The notes beneath the pieces are model-generated. The model was not told the DNA's origin, did no database searches, and saw only the letters and a program-made list of their open reading frames with translations. Of a stretch of DNA of 64,000 nucleotides, positions 37,508-46,500 are shown one piece after another (positions within the stretch are counted from its first letter, which is position 1; each line of letters opens with the position of its first letter). The position numbers were made by a program, and so were the translations under genes. Source of the stretch: Streptomyces sp. H27-H1 (GTDB lineage Bacteria; Actinomycetota; Actinomycetes; Streptomycetales; Streptomycetaceae); assembly GCF_026627445.1 (NCBI RefSeq), contig NZ_JAPNLJ010000007.1, positions 215,185 to 279,184 of the forward strand. Direction: 5' to 3'.

Positions 37508-39262
37508 GTGCCTCAACTACGCCTCGCTCTGAATCAGATCGACTCGCAGGTCGGCAACATCGCCGCCAATGCCGACTCGGTCGTCCACTGGACCCGGCAC
37601 TCCGCCGAACAGGGCGCCCACCTGGTGGCGTTCCCGGAAATGGTGCTGACCGGGTACCCCGTCGAGGACCTCGCCCTGCGCGGCTCCTTCGTCGAGGCCT
37701 CCCGCTCCGCGCTGCGCGAGCTCGCGCAGCGGCTGGCGGCCGAGGGCTTCGGCGGGCTTCCGGTCGTCGTCGGCTACCTCGACCGTACGGAGCGGGCCGT
37801 GCCCCGGCTCGGCCGCCCCGCGGGGTCCCCGGAGAACGCGGCCGCCGTGCTGTACGGCGGGCAGGTCGTCCTGCGCTTCGCCAAGCACCACCTGCCCAAC
37901 TACGGAGTCTTCGACGAGTTCCGGTACTTCGTGCCGGGCGACACCCAGCCGGTGATCCGGGTGCGGGGCGTGGACGTGGCCCTGGCCATCTGCGAGGACC
38001 TCTGGCAGGAGGGCGGGCGCGTCCCCGCCACCCGCTCCGCCGGGGCCGGCCTGCTGATCTCGATCAACGCCTCCCCGTACGAGCGCAACAAGGACGACCT
38101 CCGCCTGGAACTGGTGCGCAAGCGCGCCCAGGAGGCCGGCTGCACCCTCGCCTACCTGGCGATGATCGGCGGGCAGGACGAGCTGGTCTTCGACGGGGAC
38201 TCGATCGTCGTCGACTCCGCGGGCGAGGTCATCGCGCGCGCCCCGCAGTTCTCCGAGGGCTGCGTACTGGTCGACCTCGACCTGCCTGCCGCCTCGGACA
38301 CCCCCGCCGAGGGCACCGTCGAGGACGGCCTGCGCATCGACCGCGTGATCCTCACCGAGGAGCCGGTGGAGCCGTACGACCCGGTCGTGACCGGCGGTTA
38401 CGCCGACCGGCTGGAGGACGACGAGGAGATCTACGACGCGCTGGTCGTGGGTCTGCGCGCATACGTACGGAAGAACGGGTTCCGCTCGGTCCTGATCGGC
38501 CTCTCCGGCGGTATCGACTCCGCGCTCGTGGCCGCCGTCGCCTGCGACGCGATCGGCGCGCAGAACGTGTACGGCGTCTCGATGCCGTCCAAGTACTCCT
38601 CGGAGCACTCCAAGGGCGACGCGGCCGATCTGGCCGATCGGACCGGCCTGAACTTCCGGACCGTGTCGATCGAGCCGATGTTCGACGCCTACATGGGCTC
38701 GCTGGGCCTGTCCGGGCTCGCCGAGGAGAACCTGCAGTCCCGGCTGCGCGGCACCCTGCTGATGGCGCTGTCCAACCAGGAGGGCCACATCGTGCTGGCC
38801 CCGGGCAACAAGTCGGAGCTGGCCGTCGGCTACTCCACCCTGTACGGGGACTCGGTGGGCGCGTACGGCCCGATCAAGGACGTCTACAAGACGGACGTCT
38901 TCCGCCTCGCCGAGTACCGCAACCGGGCTGCGGCCGAACGCGGCGAGACCCCGCCGATCCCGGAGAACTCCATCGTCAAGCCCCCGAGCGCCGAGCTGCG
39001 CCCCGGGCAGGTGGACACGGACTCGCTGCCGGACTACCCCGTGCTGGACGGGATCCTCGAGCTGTACGTCGACCGCGACCAGGGTCTGGAGGCGGTCGTC
39101 GCGGCCGGCTACGACCGCGAGCTCGTCGCCAAGACCCTGCGGATGGTGGACATGGCCGAGTACAAGCGCCGGCAGTACCCGCCGGGCACGAAGATCTCCG
39201 CGAAGGGCTTCGGCAAGGACCGCCGGCTGCCCATCACGAACGGCTGGCGCGAGCAGGCGTAG
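37508..39262 (+). CDS. nadE: Glutamine-dependent NAD+ synthetase
   Basis: Last step of NAD biosynthesis: nicotinate adenine dinucleotide to NAD with ammonia from glutamine. The 584-residue chain has an N-terminal nitrilase-type glutaminase domain with catalytic Glu (FPEMVLTGYP, near 43), Lys (RFAKHHLPNYGVFDE, near 124) and Cys (ALAICEDLWQ, near 161), and a C-terminal synthetase domain with the P-loop SGGIDS (near 333) and PGNKSELAVGYSTLYGD. GTG 37508 is the start. Complete and intact. Confidence 0.96.
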   Translation: MPQLRLALNQIDSQVGNIAANADSVVHWTRHSAEQGAHLVAFPEMVLTGYPVEDLALRGSFVEASRSALRELAQRLAAEGFGGLPVVVGYLDRTERAVPRLGRPAGSPENAAAVLYGGQVVLRFAKHHLPNYGVFDEFRYFVPGDTQPVIRVRGVDVALAICEDLWQEGGRVPATRSAGAGLLISINASPYERNKDDLRLELVRKRAQEAGCTLAYLAMIGGQDELVFDGDSIVVDSAGEVIARAPQFSEGCVLVDLDLPAASDTPAEGTVEDGLRIDRVILTEEPVEPYDPVVTGGYADRLEDDEEIYDALVVGLRAYVRKNGFRSVLIGLSGGIDSALVAAVACDAIGAQNVYGVSMPSKYSSEHSKGDAADLADRTGLNFRTVSIEPMFDAYMGSLGLSGLAEENLQSRLRGTLLMALSNQEGHIVLAPGNKSELAVGYSTLYGDSVGAYGPIKDVYKTDVFRLAEYRNRAAAERGETPPIPENSIVKPPSAELRPGQVDTDSLPDYPVLDGILELYVDRDQGLEAVVAAGYDRELVAKTLRMVDMAEYKRRQYPPGTKISAKGFGKDRRLPITNGWREQA

Positions 39263-39296
39263 GAACCCGTCCGGTCCCGCCCCGTCCCGTCCGGTC

Positions 39297-40325
39297 CTAC
39301 GGCTTCACGGTGACGCGGGCGGCGATCGGCAGGTGGTCGCTGCCCGTGCGGGGCAGGGTCCAGGAGGCCTCGGGGGTGACCCCGCGGACCAGGATCTGGT
39401 CGATGCGGGCCATCGGGAACTGCGCGGGCCAGCTGAAGCCGAAGCCGTCGCCGGACGCGCCCTGGGTGGAACGCAGCTGCGAGGTGACCTCGGACAGGGC
39501 CCGGTCGTTGACCGTTCCGTTGAGGTCGCCGAGCAGGATGACCCGGCTCAGCGGTTCCGCGGCGAGCGCGGAGCCGAGGGCGTCCGCGCTGTTGTCGCGC
39601 TGATTGGCGGTGAAGCCGGCCTTGAGCTTGACCCGGACCGAGGGGAGGTGCGCGACGAAGGCGGCCACTTCGCCGTAGGGGGTCCGGACGGTGGCGCGCA
39701 TGGCCCGGGTCCAGCCCATCTTGATGTCGACGGGCTTGCTGGAGACGAGCGGGTACTTGCTCCACAGGCCGACGGTGCCTTCGACGGCGTGGTACTTGTA
39801 CGTGCCCGCGAGGGCCTTCTCGTAGAGGGGGACGGCGCTGCCCTTGAGCTCGGTCAGGGCCAGTACGTCGGCTCCGGCCTTGGCGACCGAGGCGGCGGTG
39901 CCGGTGGGGTCGGTGTTGTCGGCGTCTACGTTGTGGGTGGCGACCGTGAGGTTGCCGCCGGCGTGCGCCTTGTCGGTGACCAGGCCGCCGAAGAGGTTCA
40001 CCCACACCGCGGCGGTCAGCAGTATCGCGATCAGCGCGGTGGCTGATTTACGGAAGAGCGCGGCGGCGAACAGGAGCGGGACGGCCAGGCCCAGCCAGGG
40101 CAGGAAGGTCTCGGTGAGGCTGCCGAGGTTGCCGATGTCGTTGGGCAGCTCGGCGTGCAGGAGCATGACGAGCGAGATCAGCGCGGCGATCGCGGCGACC
40201 ACGATCCCGCGGCGCCAGATGCCCGGATCCCGCCCCAGCTCCACCAGCCGGCGCCGGAGACCCGCCCGGGAGGGATCGGGCTCCGACCCGCCGCTCCCCG
40301 TCTCCGTCATGTACGCCTGTGCCAT
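39297..40325 (-). CDS. Membrane-anchored endonuclease/exonuclease/phosphatase family protein
   Basis: A 342-residue protein with about three N-terminal helices (IVVAAIAALISLVMLLHA, FLPWLGLAVPLLFAAAL, ALIAILLTAAVWVNLFG) and an extracytoplasmic EEP domain: ATHNVDADNTDP, ALTELKG (metal Glu), FVAHLP, LLGDLNGTVND (catalytic Asp/Asn), and GSDHLPIAA (His). EEP enzymes cleave phosphodiesters in nucleic acids, lipids or phosphosugars; substrate not predictable. Start ATG 40325; ATG 40310 is an in-frame alternative. Confidence 0.88.
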   Translation of the reverse strand: MAQAYMTETGSGGSEPDPSRAGLRRRLVELGRDPGIWRRGIVVAAIAALISLVMLLHAELPNDIGNLGSLTETFLPWLGLAVPLLFAAALFRKSATALIAILLTAAVWVNLFGGLVTDKAHAGGNLTVATHNVDADNTDPTGTAASVAKAGADVLALTELKGSAVPLYEKALAGTYKYHAVEGTVGLWSKYPLVSSKPVDIKMGWTRAMRATVRTPYGEVAAFVAHLPSVRVKLKAGFTANQRDNSADALGSALAAEPLSRVILLGDLNGTVNDRALSEVTSQLRSTQGASGDGFGFSWPAQFPMARIDQILVRGVTPEASWTLPRTGSDHLPIAARVTVKP

Positions 40326-40589
40326 GCCACTGCCCTCGCTGCCGTGCTCGCACTCCGTCTCCGCCTCTTGACCCTAGGCGATATGCGGAGCGTTCCGCGC
40401 CGATTGTGTGTCGGCCGTACGTCCGGGAGGACGAACGGGCTAGCGGCCCGGGTTCCGCTTGTCACGGAACGCGCACATTGCCGTGCGGTCCGTCCGCCCG
40501 ACCGAACCGGCCCTCGTGCCACTTCCCGCCCGGGCCCCGGGAGTGCCACCATGGTGGAGAGTCCGGGGACGCCGTAAGGGTGCCTCGAG

Positions 40590-40616
40590 ATGAACAGCAA
40601 GGAGCAGTTGCAATGA
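40590..40616 (+). CDS. Eight-codon leader ORF overlapping the panB start
   Basis: ATG 40590 opens MNSKEQLQ and stops at TGA 40614-40616, which shares four bases (ATGA) with the panB ATG at 40613. AAGG lies nine bases upstream. The panB ribosome site (AAGGAG, 40599-40604) is inside this mini-ORF, so its translation could couple or modulate panB. Too short to judge by coding bias; it may be coincidental. Confidence 0.4.
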   Translation: MNSKEQLQ

Positions 40617-41473
40617 CGCATGCCGTTTCGCCTGCCCGTGAGGCCGCCTCCCCCACCCTGTACGGAGGCTCGGGCACCCGGCGCATCACCGTCCGCGACC
40701 TCACCCTCGCCAAGGAACGCGGCGAGAAGTGGCCCATGCTCACCGCCTACGACGCCATGACCGCGTCCGTGTTCGACGAGGCCGGGATCCCGGTCATGCT
40801 CGTCGGCGACTCGATGGGCAACTGCCACCTCGGCTACGAGACCACCGTCCCAGTGACGATGGACGAGATGACCATGCTGTCGGCAGCCGTCGTGCGCGGC
40901 ACCAGCCGGGCCCTGATCATCGGCGACCTGCCCTTCGGCTCCTACCAGGAAGGCCCGGTGCAGGCGCTGCGCAGCGCCACCCAGCTGGTCAAGGAGGCCG
41001 GGGTCGGAGCGGTGAAGCTCGAGGGCGGCGAGCGCTCGCTGCGCCAGACCGAGCTGATCGTGCAGTCGGGCATCCCGGTCATGTCCCACCTGGGCCTGAC
41101 CCCGCAGTCCGTGAACGCCATGGGCTACCGGGTGCAGGGCCGAGGCGACGAGGCCGCGCACCAGCTGCTGCGCGACGCGAAGGCGGCGCAGGACGCGGGC
41201 GCCTTCGGGGTGGTGCTGGAGCTGGTCCCCGCCGAGCTGGCCGCCGAGGTCACCAGGTCCCTGCACATTCCGACGGTCGGCATCGGCGCGGGCTCGGAGT
41301 GCGACGCGCAGGTGCTGGTGTGGACGGACATGATGGGGCTGACCGGCGGGAAGATGCCGAAGTTCGTCAAGCAGTACGCGAACATCCGCCGGACCATGGG
41401 CGACGCGGCGAAGGCCTTCGCCGAGGACGTGGTCGGCGGAACGTTCCCGCAGGAAGAGCACGCCTTCCACTAG
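40613..41473 (+). CDS. panB: 3-methyl-2-oxobutanoate hydroxymethyltransferase
   Basis: First committed step of pantothenate (coenzyme A) synthesis: adds a hydroxymethyl group from methylenetetrahydrofolate to ketoisovalerate. 286 residues; family motifs are TAYDAMTASVFDEAGIPVMLVGDSMGN, VKLEGG (near 138) and HLGLTPQSVN. ATG 40613 follows AAGGAG. An upstream in-frame extension has no ribosome site. Stand-alone gene ended by a strong hairpin. Confidence 0.96.
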   Translation: MTHAVSPAREAASPTLYGGSGTRRITVRDLTLAKERGEKWPMLTAYDAMTASVFDEAGIPVMLVGDSMGNCHLGYETTVPVTMDEMTMLSAAVVRGTSRALIIGDLPFGSYQEGPVQALRSATQLVKEAGVGAVKLEGGERSLRQTELIVQSGIPVMSHLGLTPQSVNAMGYRVQGRGDEAAHQLLRDAKAAQDAGAFGVVLELVPAELAAEVTRSLHIPTVGIGAGSECDAQVLVWTDMMGLTGGKMPKFVKQYANIRRTMGDAAKAFAEDVVGGTFPQEEHAFH

Positions 41474-41480
41474 TACGACG

Positions 41481-41525
41481 GCCGCCGAGGGCCCGTCGGC
41501 TGTCTGCCGGCGGGCCCTCGGCGGC
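41481..41525 (+). terminator. Hairpin terminator after panB
   Basis: GCCGCCGAGGGCCCGTCGGC and GCCGGCGGGCCCTCGGCGGC pair over 20 positions with one G-U type mismatch and a TGTCT loop, starting eight bases after the panB stop. No U-tract. Confidence 0.75.
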
Positions 41526-41625
41526 GCCGTGCCGCTGCCGTGCCCGTGCCGTGTCGGCGATCTGTCGGAGCACCGCCCCGGGCTGTAGGTCGCCTGTAGG
41601 TGGTTTGTCAGTGGCGTCTGGTCCC

Positions 41626-42657
41626 ATGGTGGACATGACGCGAAACGACAAGAATCCCCTGAACGGCTCGAACGCCGTAGAGGTCCGGGGGCTGGTCAAG
41701 CACTACGGCGAGACCAAAGCCCTCGACGGCGTGGACCTCGATGTCCGCGAGGGAACCGTCCTCGGGGTCCTCGGCCCCAACGGGGCGGGCAAGACCACCC
41801 TGGTGCGCTGCCTGTCCACCCTGATCACCCCCGATGCCGGCACGGCCTTCGTCGCCGGCTTCGACGTGGTCCGCCAGCCCCGGCAGCTGCGCAGGACCAT
41901 AGGCCTGACCGGCCAGTACGCCTCGGTCGACGAGAAGCTCTCCGGCTGGGAGAACCTCTACATGATCGGCCGGCTGCTGGACCTGCCCCGTAAGAGCGCC
42001 CGGAGCCGTGCCGACGAGCTGCTGGAGCGGTTCTCCCTCACGGAGGCCGCCAAGAAGGCCGTCATGAACTACTCCGGCGGCATGCGGCGCCGGCTCGACC
42101 TGGCCGCCTCGATGATCGGCAGCCCGGCCGTGCTGTACCTGGACGAGCCGACCACCGGCCTCGACCCCCGCACCCGCAACGAGGTGTGGGACGAGGTGCA
42201 GCGGATGGTCGCCGAGGGCGCCACCGTCCTGCTCACCACCCAGTACATGGAGGAGGCCGAGCAGCTCGCCAACGAGCTGACGGTCATCGACCGCGGCAAG
42301 GTCATCGCCAACGGCAAGGTCGACGAGCTGAAGGCGCGCGTCGGCGGCCGGACCCTGCGGATCCGCGCCAGCGACCCGACGGATCTGCCGGGCATGGCCC
42401 GCTCCCTGGGGGAGGCCGGTCTGGACGGGGCGGCCGGTTCGCAGGCCGTCCCGGACGAGGGGGTCCTGCTGGTCCCGATCCTCGCGGACGAGCAGCTGAC
42501 CGCCGTGGTGGGCCTGCTGGCGGCCCGCGGGTACGGGATCTCCGACATCAGCACCTACCTGCCCAGCCTGGACGAGGTCTTCCTGTCCATCACCGGTCAG
42601 AAGCCCACCGTTCAGGATTCCGTCCCCCACCAGCAGATCGAGGAGGTCGCGGCATGA
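41626..42657 (+). CDS. DrrA-type ABC exporter ATP-binding protein
   Basis: ATPase of a daunorubicin-resistance-type exporter, 343 residues. Walker A GPNGAGKT (near 53), signature YSGGMRRR (near 149), Walker B VLYLDEPTTGLD (near 167) and LLTTQYMEEAEQLA, where Gln replaces the usual switch His, a feature of the DrrA group. A C-terminal DUF4162-like part ends the protein. Starts ATG 41626, GTG 41629 and ATG 41635 are all possible; none has a clear ribosome site. The permease gene overlaps by four bases. Confidence 0.92.
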   Translation: MVDMTRNDKNPLNGSNAVEVRGLVKHYGETKALDGVDLDVREGTVLGVLGPNGAGKTTLVRCLSTLITPDAGTAFVAGFDVVRQPRQLRRTIGLTGQYASVDEKLSGWENLYMIGRLLDLPRKSARSRADELLERFSLTEAAKKAVMNYSGGMRRRLDLAASMIGSPAVLYLDEPTTGLDPRTRNEVWDEVQRMVAEGATVLLTTQYMEEAEQLANELTVIDRGKVIANGKVDELKARVGGRTLRIRASDPTDLPGMARSLGEAGLDGAAGSQAVPDEGVLLVPILADEQLTAVVGLLAARGYGISDISTYLPSLDEVFLSITGQKPTVQDSVPHQQIEEVAA

Positions 42658-43505
42658 GCACCGTAACCACGACGAAGCCCAGCCCCACCGCGGCTCCCCC
42701 GGCCGGCGGACCCGTCCCGGCCGACGAGGGCCGGATCGGCCTGCGGGGCAACCTACGCCACATCGGCGCCCTGGCCCGGCGCAACGTCCTGCAGATCAAG
42801 CAGGACCCGGAGTCGATGTTCGACGTCCTGTTCATGCCGATCATCTTCACGCTGCTGTTCGTGTTCGTCTTCGGCGGCGCAATCGCAGGCAAGGGCAACC
42901 AGGGCGAGTACGTCAACTACGTGGTCCCGGGCCTGATGGCGATGATGGGCATGAACATCGCCATGGGTGTCGGCACCGGGGTCAACGACGACTTCAAGAA
43001 GGGCGTGATGGACCGGTTCCGGTCCATGCCCATCGCCCGTTCCTCGGTGCTCATCGCCAAGATCGTGGTCGAGCTCGGCCGCATGATGGTCGCCATCGCG
43101 ATCCTGCTCGGCATGGGCTTCCTGCTCGGCCTCTCGATCACGGGCTCGGTGCTGGACCTGTTCCTGTCCATCGGACTGGCGGCGGTCTTCGGTTCCTCGC
43201 TGATGTGGATCTTCATCCTGCTGGGTCTCACCATGAAGACCCCGCAGGCCGTGCAGGGCATCGCGATGCTGGTCCTGATGCCGCTGCAGTTCGGCAGCTC
43301 GATCTTCGCCCCGCCGACGACGATGCCCGGCTGGCTGCAGAGCTTCACCGACGTCAACCCGCTGTCCAACCTGGCCGACGCGGCCCGAGCCCTGATCAAT
43401 GGGACCCCGCTGGGCAACTCCGTGTGGATCACGCTGGCCTGGTCGGTCGGCATCACGCTGGTGACCATGCCGCTCGCCGTGCGGAAGTTCCGCCAGAAGA
43501 CCTGA
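42654..43505 (+). CDS. DrrB-type ABC-2 exporter permease
   Basis: Membrane partner of the preceding ATPase, 283 residues, six helices (VLFMPIIFTLLFVFVFGGAI, MAIGILLG-like segments, WITLAWSVGITLVTMPLAV). ABC-2 family features include QDPESMFDVLFMPI and FRSMPIARSSVLIAKI. The ATG overlaps the ATPase stop (ATGA). The pair exports an unknown hydrophobic substrate, drug or lipid. The convergent SARP regulator ends 60 bases away. Confidence 0.92.
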   Translation: MSTVTTTKPSPTAAPPAGGPVPADEGRIGLRGNLRHIGALARRNVLQIKQDPESMFDVLFMPIIFTLLFVFVFGGAIAGKGNQGEYVNYVVPGLMAMMGMNIAMGVGTGVNDDFKKGVMDRFRSMPIARSSVLIAKIVVELGRMMVAIAILLGMGFLLGLSITGSVLDLFLSIGLAAVFGSSLMWIFILLGLTMKTPQAVQGIAMLVLMPLQFGSSIFAPPTTMPGWLQSFTDVNPLSNLADAARALINGTPLGNSVWITLAWSVGITLVTMPLAVRKFRQKT

Positions 43506-43564
43506 CCCGCGGACCGGTCCGTTCCGGATCGCGTCCCGGGCGGAGACTCCGGTCGCAGACCGGG

Positions 43565-46500
43565 TCAGACGAGGGCGGTGGCCTCCTTCAGGGTGAGGCC
43601 GCCGCCTTCGGCGTACGCCGCCTCGTACGCGGCGTCGCCGAGCGCGGCCCGGGCCAGGCGCTCGGCGCACTCGGCGTCCGCGCGTTCGATGCTGATCGGG
43701 AAGTGGCGGGGCGGCACGAGGGCACGGTAGGCGCCGATCAGGCGCGCGGCGTCGTACGCCCCCCGGGGGCCGCCGAGTCCGGCGCGAGAGACGGCTGCGG
43801 TCAGCAGGTACACGGCCGGGAGGTGCGGGGCGATGAGCAGGGCCAGCGGGTCCTGGGCGCTCTCGATGGCGCGGCGGACCAGAGCGAGGGCGTCCTCGTA
43901 CTTGCCCTCCTGATTGTCGAGCCAGGCCATCGTGCCGAGCAGGAACCCGTCGAAGATGGCGTAGGCGCCGAAGGAGAACTCCTCGCGCAGGACCTGGAGT
44001 TCCGCCCGGGCCCGGGCCACGCGGCCGGTGCGGCCGTAGATGCCGGCGAGGAACATCCGAGCGGCGGGCCGCGCCTCGTTGCCGACGTGGTCGACTCCGG
44101 GCAGGAGCCGGTTGAGGAGCTCCTCCGCCTCCTCGATGTCTCCGCTCTCCACGAGCGTGCCGGCCATCCGCACCTGCAGGACCATGACCTGGGCCTTGGC
44201 GCCGAGCCGCCGGGCGTGTTCGATGGCGGCGCGGAAGTCCTGGGCGGCCAGGACGTACTCACCGGACTTCTCCATTGCCTCGGCGCGCGCGGAGAGCGCT
44301 TCGGCGCAGCCCCAGTCGTCGCCGAGCTCACGGAACACGGCGAGGCTCTCCTCGGCATCGCGGGAGGCGTCGCCGGCCCAGTCGGCGCGGTTGGCCAGGA
44401 TGTTGGCGCGCAGCTGGAGGGCGGAGGCGAGCTCCCAGCGGTAGCCGAGGCCACGGGCGGTCTCGACGGTCCCCTCGATGACCTCGTGGAGCAGCCCCGG
44501 TTTCCCGGCGATCATCACGGCGTAGATCCACATGACGCCCGGGGCCCGGCAGGTCTGCGGCAGTCCCGGGCGGTAGGCGGCGATCATGCCGTCGACCTGG
44601 ACCCGCACTTCCGGGCTGGACCAGTTGGCGTCGGTCTGGTCGCGGGAGGCCAGGCTCATGACCTGGATCCCGCGCCAGCCCTCGGTGAGCAGTTCGCCCT
44701 CGTACGGCGGGGGCGTGTCGACGATCCGCTCGTAGACCGGCGGGGCGGGGACCACGGGCGGGGCGAACGGGTCGGGGCCGAGGGCCGAGGCGGCCGCGGA
44801 CCAGTGGCGGAGTTCGGTGCGCAGGTCGTGCATCTGCCAGTACCAGGCGAGGGAGTGGAGCAGACAGAGCACCTCGCCGACGTCCTGGGCGGCGACGGCG
44901 CGCCGCAGGGCCGTACGCAGGTTCTCGTACTCGGTGGCGATCCGGTCGGCGGCGGCGCGCTGGCCGTGACCGCGCAGCAGCGGCTCGGTGGTGCGGGCGA
45001 GTTCCCGGTAGTGGGTGAGGTGGCGCCGCTCGGTGTCCGGACGGTCCGCGCCGGCCTCGGCGAGTCGGTCGGCGGCGTACTCGGCGACGGTCTCCAGGAG
45101 GCGGTAGCGCATGCCGGCGGGGCCGTCGGGGGCGGCGACGACGAGGGACTTGTCGACGAGGGAGCCGAGCAGGTCGGCGACGTCGAGGTCACCGACGGCG
45201 AGGTTCGCGGCGGCGGCCCCGGCCGGCGCGTCGGCGCAGACGGCCTCGGCGGCGTCGAGGTCGCAGCCGCCGGCGAAGACGGACAGGCGGCGCAGGACGG
45301 CCCGTTCCGGCTCGTCGAGGAGGTCCCAGGACCAGTCGACGACCGCGCGCAGGGTCTGCTGGCGGGGCAGGTGGGTGCGGGCGCCGCCGGTCAGGAGCCT
45401 GAACCGGTCGTCGAGGCGGTCGGCGATCTGGCGGGGGGTGAGCAGCCGCAGCCGGGCGGCGGCCAGCTCGATGGCGAGCGGCATCCCGTCGAGGCGGCGG
45501 CAGATCTCCACGGCGGCGGCCGGGTCCTCGTCCACGGTGAACCCCGCCCGGGCGGCGGCCCCCCGGTCGCCGAGCAGCCGGAGCGCGACGGGGTCGGGCA
45601 GCGGGTCCACCGGGCGCAGGGTCTCGCCCGGCACGCCGAGGGGTTCGCGGCTGGTGGCCAGGATCTGTACGCCGGGGCAGCGCGCGAGCACCTCTTCGGC
45701 GAGGCGGGCGGCGGCGTCGACGACGTGCTCGCAGTTGTCGAGGATCAGCAGCATCCGGCGGCGCGCGCAATGCTCTGCGAGGCGGTCGAGGGGTCGGTCC
45801 CCCGCGCGCTCGGTCAGTACCCGCATCTCCTCGGCGGAGCCGCCGCGCAACTTGGTCTCCCGCGCCCCGAGCGCGGCGAGCACGGCCTCGGCGACGTCCT
45901 CGGGGTCGTCCACGGGCGCCAGCTCCACGAACCACACCCCGTCGACCCAGCCGAGCCCGCCGGGGGCGGAGCCTGAGTCGCCAGGGTGCGAACCCTGGCC
46001 GGCAGAGCCGGGGCCCGTGGTGGCGGGGGTGTGGCCGGAGTCGGCGGACCGGTCCTCCGGGGGGTCGGGGCGTACGTCCGGCATGCCGCGGCCGGCCTGT
46101 GCGTGCGCCTCGGCGGCCTCCTGCGACAGCCGGGTCTTGCCGGCTCCGCCGGGTCCGAGCAAGGTGACGAGCCGCGACCGGGCGAGGTCGTCCCCGATGA
46201 CGCGGATGTCCTTCTCCCGGCCGACGAAGGTGGTCAGCCGCATCCGCAGGTTGCCCGCGCCCAGGCCGGGCGGTACGTGATGCTGCCCGGGCGGTACGTG
46301 ATCCTGCCCGGGCAGCGCGTCGGCCCGGTCCGGTGCCCCGCTCCCCGGCCCGGACGGCGCCGACGGGGGCCGGTGCGGCCGGCCCGGCGCAGCCGGATGG
46401 GTGGGCTGGTCGGCACGGCTGGGAGCTGTCCCGGCCTCGCCGGGGCCGGCCTGGGACGCGGGGGAACCCGGCGAGGCCGCGACCACGCCGGGGGCGGCCG

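Noticed and set aside
43205..45976. 923-codon plus-strand open frame
   Set aside because: Antisense of the SARP regulator; Gly/Val-rich shadow composition.
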